Assembly: GCA_014898425.1 (NCBI GenBank)
Contig: RCSZ01000001.1
Location: forward strand, 1,054,001-1,118,000
From: Botryotinia globosa
Lineage: Eukaryota; Ascomycota; Leotiomycetes; Helotiales; Sclerotiniaceae
Reading direction: 5' to 3'
Length of the DNA: 64,000 bases
The notes under the pieces: generated by a model
What the model saw: the letters and a program-made list of their open reading frames with translations, nothing else
Told to the model about the DNA's origin: nothing
Databases searched by the model: none
Translations under genes and position numbers: made by a program
Shown: one piece after another, positions 37,464-47,849 of the stretch
How the letters are laid out: each line of letters opens with the position of its first letter
How positions within the stretch are numbered: the stretch's first letter is position 1

Positions 37464-37809
37464 AGTATATAGTTGCACGTGAGATTGAAACCCCTAGATA
37501 ATAGGCAATAATCGGTTTCAGGTGAGGAGCAGAGATTATTACTTATTCTATGGCATCCCTTTCCGCAATTTCTCAGCCTCAGGGGTAGCGATAATTGATC
37601 ACAAAACATAAATTGGTCACATTGAGAGTTATCAAGGGAACCTTTTCGATAGATCAAAAATTCATTATATTGCATACCTTCCTCAAGCTATGGATGAAAC
37701 ACTGTCGATCTCCCAGCACTCATCATATAAACACATTCATTCTTGATTGCGATTCAGAAAATCCACACTCTTCATTTCCATATCTCACCATCAACAAATT
37801 TCTCTTTAA
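37464..37809. other. Intergenic, 346 bases
   Basis: Short spacer between two same-strand genes. The last 100 bases are C/A- and T-rich (CTCATCATATAAACACATTC), consistent with a promoter containing a TATAAA-like word near 37728. No gene seen. Confidence 0.5.
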
Positions 37810-39262
37810 ATGAAGTCACCAAATTCCATCATCTGGCCGGTCCTATACCTCTATATAGCCCATTCTACAAACGCAAAATCCCATTTCACATCCCATTCGA
37901 CAGAAATCCACGCTCTGCATCATAACAAAGCTTTACACCCTAATAAGAGAGACTTTCTCTCATGTGAGCAAACATATGGACAAGGTTCAATTCCATGTGG
38001 TGGAAGCGACAGTAAATACTGCTATGATCCTACGATTGGGGAGGTGAGTTGTCTTTTCCTTCCATGTACATACTGTGTCAGAATGATTTCCGTGCCCCTT
38101 GAGAAATTTCTTCACGCACGTATCATTCACCATCTTCTGGCAGTCCTTGGGTACTTTATAAGAATCTAGACTCTGAAGACTTCTAGAGAGTAGTGGTCTT
38201 TCCTACTCCCAGAACACCCTTTCAATTGTTCATAATAGTTTCGAACTTTGAAATTCAAATTGGGAAGGTGCTTGGTGCTTCAACTTCAACTCTGAAGGAA
38301 GACAACGAAATGCGAGCATGTGAAAACTTATACTAATAAGCTTTATGACATAAACAGTCGTGCTGCATGCAAGATTATGGATACTGTGGTATAGGAGATG
38401 TATGCGCGTCGATTGAGGGTTATTGCTGTCACAAGGTATGACATTTATCAAATCTCCAACACCGCCCAAAGATCAATGCTAACACCATACTCCACGCCAG
38501 GACGAAAACGAACAAGTCTGCATGCTCCGTCTCGGCATCAGCACCCCCGATGATTCCACCCCCGACCCCGATTCTGATTTCGATTCGGAAGACGCAGAGT
38601 CCGGGTTGACATCCGTCTCGTCCTCCTCATCGGCTTCTCAATCACAATCAGAATCGCAATCAAGCACGGAAATGAAGTCGGATGATGAATCGTCTGATTC
38701 TGACCTCGGAATCGAATCAGATGATTCGGACGGTGACTCCAGTCCACCCATGTCCATGCTAATAAATGCATCGAACTCGGGTCCCCCCGCCGACGAAGAT
38801 GCAGACGAAGATGCAGATGCAGACGAAGACGAAGACCCAGACTCAGCTTTGGACTCGGGATCAGATGTCGATGCTGACACGGGAACTAATGTGCACCCTG
38901 AATCCACCGCCGTGGTTTTGAGTCTAGGGACTGCAGTAGCGTCTGCGATGCCCTTTGACACGACGAACAAGGATGGGGCTTCCAGTATTCTAGCTTGGGA
39001 TACTTCGACACGAGTCTTGTCTTCGGTGGTGGTGGAGACGAGCAGCGCTACTGCTGCGAGTAATGCTAATGAGCCGACATCATCAGCTCTCCCATCGCAA
39101 TCTATTTCCGAGGGGCTTAATGCGAGCGCGACAACTTCTGGCATTGATGGGACTTTTACCGGTGGGGCTATGCGGACTGGGAGGGAATCGGGTTTGGAAG
39201 GAGGAATGGTAAGGAGCTGGTTGATTTGCGGAGTATCTTTTGTGGTTTGGATTGTGTTGTGA
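37810..39262 (+). CDS. Secreted cysteine-containing, acidic Ser/Asp-rich protein with GPI-like C-terminus
   Basis: Exons 37810..38043, 38358..38435 and 38501..39262; all phase 0. Intron 1 is long (314 nt) with branch ACTAATAAG. The product is 357 residues. Residues 1-23 are a signal peptide. Residues 50-115 hold about eleven cysteines (LSCEQTYGQGSIPCGG, SCCMQDYGYCGIGDVC, GYCCHK), probably a small disulphide domain. Residues 115-185 are extremely rich in Asp, Glu and Ser. The rest is Ser/Thr/Ala-rich, and the C-terminus MVRSWLICGVSFVVWIVL is hydrophobic and ends without a charged tail, as in GPI precursors. I do not recognise a named family. The spacing of cysteines recalls unannotated fungal extracellular proteins. 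A surface or apoplastic role is inferred. Exons 1 and 2 depend on cysteine-pattern continuity. Confidence 0.7.
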
Positions 39263-39791
39263 TGAATGGAGGGGTATTTGAGGATATCGTGTGCGGGAAG
39301 CGAGGTACAACATTATTCAGAGTTTCAAATAGTTCGGACTGCATGCAGTCCAATAATCAAAACCCTTTGAACATTCAATTGTTTCTAAGCACATTGAAAG
39401 TATTGAAGATATTGAGGGGGTTTCGATTATTAAACTAATTTAAAAGATTAAATGGATGAAACTAATGATTACACCTCGAAAATCTTGAAACTAGAATTTT
39501 AGAATGAAGTACAATCCAAGAATCAAAACCTTCAGAAAATTCAATGCCTTTGAAATATTTTCAATTGTTGAATTGGTTTCAAATGATCAATCTAAAAATC
39601 CAATAATAGCTTTCTCAAAATCTCAAGTTAGAATCTTAGAAGGGAATACAGTTTGGACAACTATAGAAACACGGGTAGGAACTATGAATAAATTACCTAG
39701 CTATTATTATCTACACACTATCAAATATCATTTTACAACTCTATTAATTTTATTTTTTTCACTTATATCTATCTCTCTCTACACCCACTAA
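39263..39791. other. Intergenic, 529 bases, AT-rich with repeat-derived sequence
   Basis: Convergent 3' ends flank this AT-rich spacer. It contains a perfect 16-bp palindrome (39336-39351) and two segments (39328-39357 and 39505-39523) related to the terminal repeats of the MITE-like element in the alcohol-dehydrogenase intron at 48704-48880. The small frame 39504-39791 is not convincing as a gene. Confidence 0.6.
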
Positions 39792-41178
39792 TTAATTATT
39801 AGCCTTAACATCCCCTCCATACTGCATCCTTCTAATCATCGAACGATTGCATCCCTTGATATCTTGAATACCCGCCAATCCCATGCTTTGATCCACATCC
39901 GCCAAAATCCCTTGCAAGACCTGTTTGGCTCCCTGTTTTCCACCTATTGCTAATCCATAGATAGCAGGTCTTCCTATTAGAACGGCCTTGGCACCTAGAC
40001 TGAGGGCTTTAATAACATCCACACCAGTGCGGATGCCACTATCGAACAAAACTGTCAGTTTATCACCAACAGCATCAACAATCTCAGGTAACATTTCTAG
40101 AGAGCCAACAGCACCGTCGAGTTGACGACCGCCGTGGTTACTAACAATGATGCCGTCGACCCCGGCTTTTACGGCTTCCAATGCATCGTCTGGATGTTGG
40201 ATGCCTTTCAGAACAATGGGTCCATCCCAATTATCTTTCAAGAGTTTGATTTGATCCCAGGAATGCGCAGCTCCGGAGAAGACATCACCAACCCATTCTC
40301 GAGAAGCCTCAAAAACCTTCTCCTCTGGAGTGGCATTGTATTTTTCGTTGAACTTTCGGCGGAAGACAGGGTCAGTGAAGCCAGTTTTGTTACCGACACC
40401 TTTCATGAAAGGCACATAACCTGCATCAAGATCAGCGGGTCTCCAGGCTAAAGCCCAAGTATCGAGGGTTACGACGAGGACTTTGAAGCCGGAGTCTTTT
40501 GCGCGTTTGAGGAGGGAGAGGGTGATTTCGTCATCTTGAGGCCAGTAAAGTTGATACCAGCGGTGGCCATCGGGGCCGTTAGATTCGGCTACTTCTTCGA
40601 CTAGGAAAAGCAAATTATCAGTCGTGACTCCTCATCAAGGTGTAGGATTCATATTCTCACTGGATGAAGACGAAGCGGTGCTCATAATGTAGGGTACACC
40701 AATCTCCGCACAAACTTCCGAGAGACCAGTCTCCTTGTCTTCATGGAAGATCTGTTGAACCCCAACTGGAGCCATGAGGACGGGACTATCATATTCCTGG
40801 CCAAAGAGATTGACACGGAGATCTCGCTTGGTAGTGGGACGCAACATTCGAGGTACCATCTTCCATTGTCTAAAGGCGAGCCTGTTGGCATCCATAGTGG
40901 CTTTTTCACCGGCTCCTCCTGCTACATAGTTGTATGATGTGGATGCCAGCTTAGATCGCGCTTGTTCCTCGAGTTTGTTGGGATCGGTGGTCACAGTTGG
41001 GAAAGTGTGAGCAAACATGCCATCTGAAGGAAGTTAAGTTAGCTAGCTGCCTGGTCTTGTTTTGAACTAAAGGGGACATTGCATAGGGTATCATACCTCT
41101 ATAGATTTCGTTCTGAAAAGCACCGTATTTTCTTTCGTGACTCTCTCCATGAACGGATTGAGGATGTTGTTTCTGCAT
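39792..41178 (-). CDS. FMN-dependent 2-hydroxy-acid oxidase / lactate monooxygenase-like
   Basis: Exons (minus) 41178..41097, 41023..40661 and 40600..39792; introns 73 and 60 nt, both phase 1. The product is 417 residues. Signature blocks occur in order: PTVTTDPNKLEEQAR, VLMAPVGVQQIFHEDKE, MSTASSSSIEEVAE (made by the second junction), RWYQLYWP, VVTLDTWALAWRPADLD, a substrate-barrel Lys in IVLKGIQ (about 280), and the catalytic His-Arg pair in IIVSNHGGRQLDG (about 304 and 307). There is no cytochrome b5 domain, so it is not a flavocytochrome b2. The DTWALAWRP sequence is closer to lactate 2-monooxygenase than to plant glycolate oxidase. It should oxidise an L-2-hydroxy acid using FMN; the substrate is not certain. 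Confidence 0.93.
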
Positions 41179-42382
41179 ATTTGGGGATGTTTTGAAGGTA
41201 TTGTTTCGTTGGAGGGGAAGAAAGGAAACTGGTACTTATTACATGAAATGATACTATACTGTATCTTACAATTGAGAATGGGAAGAGGTAGAAATGACTT
41301 ATTGATTTTATCGTTATAATGGCTCTAATACTCACTCTATTTTGTACCGGATTCCTCGGTGAAATGTGCGGAGAGTCTTGATAAATAATAACAGTCTAGG
41401 AACCTCTTTACCCGACGTACGCGTACGAAGTAGAAACTACCTAGGTACCTAGGTATTGCATTTGGTGGTGTTCAGATACGTCACGTGGTACCTACGTTAT
41501 AGCAAGCATTTTGTAATGTGTAATTATACCGAAATCCACGTACGACGATGAAGTAGCCCGGGGAGTTAAGATGACGAGAAGGTTGTAGAATCCAATCCAA
41601 CATCCGAATGTGAAGTTTTTCATTTTATACTGAAATGTATGTGTATGTACGACGTAGATCTAGGATAGCTGGAGATATTGAATCCAAGTATCGTATCTAC
41701 ATACATATCATCTGATGACTTGGCACGCACGGTCATGATCACGCTTATCGATACGTGCCACAGTGCCAGTAACACCTGCCGTGGGCAAAGTCAGCAACAA
41801 GAAGACCGAGGGACCCGGCAGACTGCAGTACTTCCAATGGCTGCATATCACTACCCCGAGTTGTTACAGACCAGACCCCGCATCGACTGTATCAAAGAAC
41901 TCCAGCTATGTATGTAGATAATCCCCGCTCGGAAGGAACCAACCAACATATATTTGGTGCTACAGTATTGACTGATTAATTAACTGATTAACTGATTAAC
42001 TGATTAACTGATTAACCGATTAACTGATCAACTCTCATCCAAATCGTCTCAGCCACATTCACTCAACCACACTCGCATCCATGATACCTAGGTATACGGA
42101 TATCTAAACCTCGGCGTTGCATATCGGCTTTAAAGTCCTCGTAGTAAAATGGTCGAAAGGTGGTGGGTGTACCTGTGACAGATAGTGTAACCCCGCACTT
42201 TCACTTGTTATTTAAAGTGATTCGAGTCTCGTACAATTTCCATTCTTTTCAATATTAACACATCCACCTATCTATCCATCCATCCATCTTTTTTTCATCT
42301 TCTTTTCTTTCCTTGAACTGAAAAGAACTCGTGGGGAATCAGAACAAACGTGTTTCACCTCGCCAAGGAATAAATCGCAGAA
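41179..42382. other. Intergenic, 1.2 kb, between divergent genes
   Basis: Shared upstream region of the hydroxy-acid oxidase (leftward) and alcohol dehydrogenase (rightward). It contains a doubled CCTAGGTA palindrome (41440-41456), a GATACCTAGGTATACG palindrome near 42085, an 8-bp array and CATC-rich sequence just before 42383. No gene seen. Confidence 0.6.
41971..42031. repeat. 8-bp minisatellite (actgatta)
   Basis: About seven units of actgatta with a few substitutions (accgatta, actgatca), 350 bases upstream of the alcohol dehydrogenase start. Confidence 0.85.
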
Positions 42383-44015
42383 ATGGCAGCAGCAACAACC
42401 CAATCCTTTGATATCCCCAAACAATATAAAGCTATTGTTTACGACAAACCGGGAACTATTTCCACAAAAATCGAGCAATTGAATACACCCGAGCCCGGAC
42501 CTGGCGATGTGCTTGTGAGACTGTGAGCTCACACTGCGCCGTTTTTATCCATGTGATTTCGCTGATTGTGCTGTCTTGTGTAGTACCCATAGTGGTGTTT
42601 GCCACAGTGATCTGGGAATCTGTGAGAACAGTTGGCGCGGTCGTAAGCTTACTACATCAGTTAAGTATACGGTGATGTTCTAATGCCTTGAAAGTTCCTT
42701 ATCCGACGCAAGCTGGGCAAGTTGGCGGCCACGAAGGTGTTGGAGTCGTCCACAAACTAGGCCCGGGTTCAGAGAATGGTCGAGTGAAGGTTGGTGATCG
42801 TGTTGGGATTAAAGTGAGTTCATCTCGAGAACCAAGGGGACCGTGATTAATTGAGAATCTTCAAAGTGGATCGCCTATGCTTGTGGTTCTTGTCTTCCAT
42901 GTCTCGAGGGCAAAGATGGAGTCTGCTTCGTAAGTAACCCCCAAATTCCAAATCCGCCTTATAATTCAAGTCTAAATCTTTCGTTTTGTAGAATCAAAAA
43001 ATCTCTGGCTATTATTGTTCGTGAATCGAGGCTTTCCAAGTGGGTGATATTTCTAATTCAAGAAAACAGACCCGGGGACATTTCAACAATATGCGCTCGC
43101 GCCAGCGAACTATGTAACACCAATTCCAGATGCTCTGGATTCTAAGGACGCTGCTCCTCTACTATGTGCTGGAGTCACGACGTGAGTTTTCACAGCCTCA
43201 ATTCGGTCGCTTAGGCGGCCGGGCCGCCTCAGGGGCCGGTCACCCCTCAAGTAGGCGAAGCTCACAGAAACTTTTGAGTTTAGATATTCAGCCTTGAGAA
43301 AAAGTGATGCTAAGAGTGGACAATGGGTTGTTATCGGTACGGTCATCTCCGAGTTTTATGAAGTCTTCAAACTAACATACAATAGCCGGTGCGGGCGGTG
43401 GTCTTGTAATCTCCTCCCCAGAATCTCTGATCGGGTCGCATACTAACCTACCTAGGGCCACTTGGCTTGCCAAATTGGAAGTCGTGGTATGGCAATGAGA
43501 ATCATTGGAATCGATCATGGAAGTAAGGAAGAGTTGGTGAAAGAATGCGGAGCAGAAGTCTTCATAGATCTTACCAAATTTGACGATAAAGCGATTGCAG
43601 AGGAAGTCAAAAGAGTCACTGGTGGAATCGGAGCATCTGCTGTCATTGTGTGCACTGCTTCTAATCGCGCTTATTCTCAAGCGCTTAGCTTTTTGAGATT
43701 CGGTGGAACGTTGGTCTGCGTTGGAATGCCAGAAGGCGATTCCCAACCTATAGCCAACTCATTCCCTGCAGCCATGGTAAAGATCCCCGTTATCACATTT
43801 GCAACATGCGCTAATATCAACAGGTGGCTCAAGAATGGAAAATCAAGGGTTCGGCAGTAGGTAACCAACGTGAAGCATTGGAGGTACTTGAGATGGCGGC
43901 CCGGGGAATTATTAAGACTCGTATTCGAATGGAGAAGATGGAGAACCTGACGGAAGCGTTCAAGGAGATGAAGGAGGGTAAAATGCAAGGAAGAGTCGTA
44001 CTTGATCTGTCATAG
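42383..44015 (+). CDS. Zinc-type alcohol dehydrogenase (Adh1-like), 10 exons
   Basis: Exons 42383..42522, 42584..42642, 42695..42813, 42867..42929, 42992..43016, 43070..43181, 43284..43336, 43386..43405, 43456..43776 and 43824..44015. The product is 367 residues. Catalytic-zinc ligands are Cys53 (GVCHSD), His79-Glu80 (GGHEGVG) and Cys168 (LLCAG). Structural-zinc cysteines are 112, 115, 118 and 126 (ACGSCLPCLEGKDGVC). The NAD-binding loop is [10 protein letters not shown] (191-200). It belongs to the fungal tetrameric MDR alcohol dehydrogenases that interconvert ethanol or other primary alcohols and aldehydes. Exons 5 (25 nt) and 8 (20 nt) are micro-exons. Each junction keeps phase and restores conserved text. 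Intron 6 carries a GC-rich palindrome. A related enzyme lies 3.8 kb downstream on the opposite strand. Confidence 0.93.
43205..43250. repeat. GC-rich palindrome inside ADH intron 6
   Basis: Perfect inverted repeat aggcggcc-g-ggccgcct (43213-43229), followed at once by aggggccggtcacccct (43231-43247), a 5-bp stem with 7-base loop. The 45-base block is much more GC-rich than the rest of the 102-nt intron, which is about twice as long as most other introns of this gene. Confidence 0.8.
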
Positions 44016-45765
44016 TGGGAGAGAGGATAACTTGCATTTGCCACACATAAGTTATCATGCAGGGGAAATTCTTTTGAGGATTTCTACAAGCACCACTGAG
44101 CAGAGCTGAGATATGAATGACAGACATATGATGAAAATATGAAACAATTTTCTGCAATCTGTCACACCGAGGGGTAACTTTATTTCGATATTTGTGGATT
44201 GTGTTCTTAAAGTAACACTGTGCCTACATGCTGATACCCAATCCCATCTGCAAAAGGCGATATCACCACTGATGCCTCCAAATGCCATGCTCGCGATGAT
44301 TGTATGATTGGTAGTAGTATCACAAGCTGAATGATTTGGTACCGGCAGTTTGGTAACTTCCAAAATCTTACACGTTACATCAGTAACGTATCATAACCGA
44401 AAGACCTCTAGAAGTTCCTGGAAACTTGAATGCGTCGAGAGTTGACATGCTAGTTTGAGATTTGCTGCCATGCGAAGATGTGGATGAGAAATGAATTTTG
44501 TGGCCCACTTGCCGCGCGCTGCGCCACGAACATAGTAATATCCTTACCACCTTCAATTTGTCACTTGACGTTCAAATGATGCGGAAGAGTGCCCGAACAT
44601 GCAGGAATAACGCGTTTGTTTCTTTTTTAGGTTGAAACTTCTAACTTCGATTGGAAACAATACGGGGTGGTGAAGAGAGTGGCCTAATACACTACTGCAA
44701 TGCACCAGCTCCGAAAGTTTCTTGAGTGCTTAAGTGTCATACTTTTCATTTCTTTCGTCGTAATGTTGACCATTGATAATTGAGTAGTGATGAGTGCCCA
44801 GCATCCAGCTCAAGGCCACAATCCCGCAATCCTCAATCCCCCTACTGCAGTCTGCAGTCAATATGTAGTCGACCCCGGGGCGATCCATAATGGACGTTGA
44901 GTTATTTCCATGACCACTCATTTCATTCTTCACTCCTTTTGCGGTAATGATTGTTGCAATTAGCATACAGTAATAATAGCAAATACTAGGCGAATTAATG
45001 ATGAAGCGGGAATTGGATGAATCGAGGATTGAAGGAGTGAGCCTTACGGTCCTCCAGCACTGAATATAGATACCTCCCGTCATCTATAGATCTCTTGAAG
45101 GAATTTCATAAATTTCATTGGTTGAATGTTTCAATCAGCTCGAATGTCAGCTCCTGGTCCACCTCTTTAGTCACTACCTAGATACTTGTGTGTACTGTAC
45201 TGCCAGTGCTCGAGACTGGTCGCTTATCGTATGTAATCTATCCGGGTGTTCTGTTGTGTCGGGGTTCTGTATGGCTCTCCGTGCTTTTGGAATTTCTCCG
45301 CCATCCCATCTTTCCAATCCCAATAACACCATGTCGAGACCATCCAGTATCGTCCAACCAGAATTTAACGCCGCAAGCGACTATTGTGGCTTGACTCCAT
45401 ACATCTGCTTGATTGTGCTAGGTGCATCGCAAACTATTACCAAAATGGCAAAGTAACAAAGTGCCAACAAGTCTCTACATCGTACATCATACATCTTATT
45501 CATATGAATGCCTTGTCCTCCTACCCAGCCGACCTCTAAAAGGGCCCATGCGACCGCATTTTTGACCTACTAATGATACCAAATTTTGTTACTATTCCAA
45601 AGGCTGAGCATCCATTGCTTCTAATCCTCTGCATACTAACAAAATGACGAAAAAGTTTATAGGTAGAGGGAAGGAGAAAGCAGAAGTTCGTAAGATATAT
45701 AAGTCACAAAGTCATCAGCATCATCATGGGATTCACACATTGATATCCTACGCGCATTTACCTTC
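44016..45765. other. Intergenic, 1.75 kb
   Basis: No supported gene. Frames at 44055-44363 and 44730-45083 (minus) and 45118-45456 (plus) lack any family feature or convincing codon pattern. A purine-rich stretch (about 45640-45680) precedes the next start. Confidence 0.55.
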
Positions 45766-47418
45766 ATGTCGTCCCCGCTTTCAAATTTCTGCGACCTTTA
45801 TATCAGCGAGACCATGCATGCAACACGTAGTGGTCAGATCTACTCCCATGAACCCTTGAGAAGAGAAGTAACTTCTGGTGATGGGGATTCTGATAGCGAT
45901 AGCAACCATTCAGGATACCCTGATAATTACGACGGCGATGAAGAACATAATCAGGGCAGAGAGAGAGGATCCCAGGAATTTGTCCTCTTCTCGGAGGATG
46001 AAGATTCTGACGATGAGCCATTACACACTGTGCTCGCTGTCGATCATTGTAGATTGGTACGATCAAGGAGACAGTCAAGGGAGCAACTGAGTCCATACTT
46101 TGCTTTTCAAGTTGGTGTGGCGGAGGTTGAAACCCGCAGTATTCGAATTGGCTCATTAAGGCAAGGGGGAGAAGAGAAGTGCTCGTGCGGAAAAGAGCTT
46201 TGCTTCCACGTTGCCAGGCTGAAGTCGGCAATGGGCATAGACGCCGGCGATGACTGTTACGAACGCCTTAACGAGCGTGGCATGTCCAATGTATGTGACG
46301 ACCTTGGATGGGATTTCTCAGACGAACCTTATCTTTTTCCAGCCCCTCAATGGTCGCTTAAGAATGAGAGACCAAGGACAATTACAACAACCCGCGAAAG
46401 GGAGGCTGACGTCAGGGATATGTTATCATTTTTTCATCCACAAGCAGTGGCAGACGAGTACCGAGATATCTTTGATTTCGCTGTGCACAACGACGCCGTC
46501 CTTGTTCCCTATAACCTGGAAGCAACTCTGGCTAAATTGCTGACTCAAGATGATGTCGTCTTTCATCGATTTGAACAACACATCCCCAAAGAGCGCCGCG
46601 ATACTATGTATCTACACAAGATGGAGGACAAATTCAACGAATCACTCCGACAACTAGATGATTATGCAGCTTCTGGCAACCTTTCAAATTGGGATGCAAT
46701 GACGCCATTCGACAATGTTGATTTTGAACACAATGTACCGTGGTGTGCCCAAGCTCTCATACACATTAGTGATTCAATGAGGGACAATCTGAGATGGAGA
46801 GTCGGCATGAGTAGGAACAATCAGTTACAAGCAGCAGCAATGTTGATCCGAATGCTGGAGGCTATTCGCTCGCGCAATGTCGACGTATACTCTAATCATT
46901 CCTTTCGGCGCAACAGACCTCATGGAGAACAATTAACGAATCGAAACCTCTACCTGAACTTACTTGGTCCACAATCCGAAAACATTCCAGATAGAAGCGA
47001 CTTTATCATTGATGCGCTCGAATATTTGCCTGGGAATGTCGTTGCCGCAGGTGATTTTGTTAATCGCTTAGATCGTCTTCGCGCCGACTTGAGCAGTGTA
47101 GCATTCGTTTCTCCAAGACGCCTTTATGTGAACAGACTGGGGCACCTCATTTCAAAGCTCAGAGTAAATTATGGGCTTCCTCTAGTTTCTGTTTCTTCAG
47201 CCATGCCGGCTGCAGGCGCTGCTTCTACCGATCTCAGCTCTTCCTATAGTGTTGGACCAAGCGCTTCGTCGTATGCCGTAGCTGGCCCGTCGTCTCTCGG
47301 TATATCTAATTCTTCTTTGAGAACTCGACGAGGTTCCTCAACTCGCTCAACATTGGGAAAGCGGTCCGGCAGATCTGCTAGCTCCAACGATCGACGTGGA
47401 AAACGCGCCATGAAGTAA
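45766..47418 (+). CDS. SWIM-like zinc-finger protein, function unknown
   Basis: Single exon, 550 residues, ATG at 45766. Residues 38-90 are acidic (GDGDSDSDSNHSG, FSEDEDSDDEP). Residues 139-148 read CSCGKELCFH, a C-x-C-x4-C-x-H pattern like the SWIM zinc finger though with a shorter middle loop than the usual 6-25. The central 300 residues are mixed helical with no recognisable catalytic motif (for example QALIHISDSMRDNLRWRVGM). The last 100 are Ser/Arg-rich and basic (LRTRRGSSTRSTLGKRSGRS), suggesting nuclear or nucleic-acid association. SWIM fingers occur in transposases and ubiquitin-pathway proteins; there is no transposase domain here. The gene sits between two alcohol dehydrogenases but nothing links their functions. 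Confidence 0.75.
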   Translation: MSSPLSNFCDLYISETMHATRSGQIYSHEPLRREVTSGDGDSDSDSNHSGYPDNYDGDEEHNQGRERGSQEFVLFSEDEDSDDEPLHTVLAVDHCRLVRSRRQSREQLSPYFAFQVGVAEVETRSIRIGSLRQGGEEKCSCGKELCFHVARLKSAMGIDAGDDCYERLNERGMSNVCDDLGWDFSDEPYLFPAPQWSLKNERPRTITTTREREADVRDMLSFFHPQAVADEYRDIFDFAVHNDAVLVPYNLEATLAKLLTQDDVVFHRFEQHIPKERRDTMYLHKMEDKFNESLRQLDDYAASGNLSNWDAMTPFDNVDFEHNVPWCAQALIHISDSMRDNLRWRVGMSRNNQLQAAAMLIRMLEAIRSRNVDVYSNHSFRRNRPHGEQLTNRNLYLNLLGPQSENIPDRSDFIIDALEYLPGNVVAAGDFVNRLDRLRADLSSVAFVSPRRLYVNRLGHLISKLRVNYGLPLVSVSSAMPAAGAASTDLSSSYSVGPSASSYAVAGPSSLGISNSSLRTRRGSSTRSTLGKRSGRSASSNDRRGKRAMK

Positions 47419-47849
47419 AGCTTGCCAGACAAGATTGACTCATGGTCGAAAGTGGAAGGTTAGAATTCATTGTTTGTTATTTTCTTATCTTCGTGTATAT
47501 CATCTCATGGTCAGGTACCGTCAGATTCTTGTTCTATTTGCAGAATTCTTTTACTGTATTTTTTTCGGGAATGTTGAAATATTGTTTCATACCAGATACC
47601 ATTTGGCGTATAATGTTTAGAAAACATCCTTACTAGACTAGAAGGGGATACTGTACAGGTGCTGAGATGTGCTATCTATATTTTTCAGATTGTTTTAGTG
47701 CACTTCAAGGTAGCGCTACAAAAATATTATTTGTTATCCCCTCAAAATTTTTAGATTACTTGGGCATTGTATCGGATTCCTTGCCATATCTTTCTACGAG
47801 TACTCATGGCGAAAGATGGCAGCGAGGGAGGGATCTCTCAAACCCCTGC
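47419..47849. other. Intergenic, 431 bases, between convergent genes
   Basis: Spacer between the 3' ends of the SWIM-like gene and the second alcohol dehydrogenase. T-rich, with no gene seen. Confidence 0.6.

Noticed and set aside
38638..39144. Minus-strand Ser/Ala/Glu ORF opposite the acidic secreted protein
   Set aside because: Antisense shadow of GAC/GAT/TCN-rich coding sequence; the plus-strand frame links to cysteine exons by proper splice sites.
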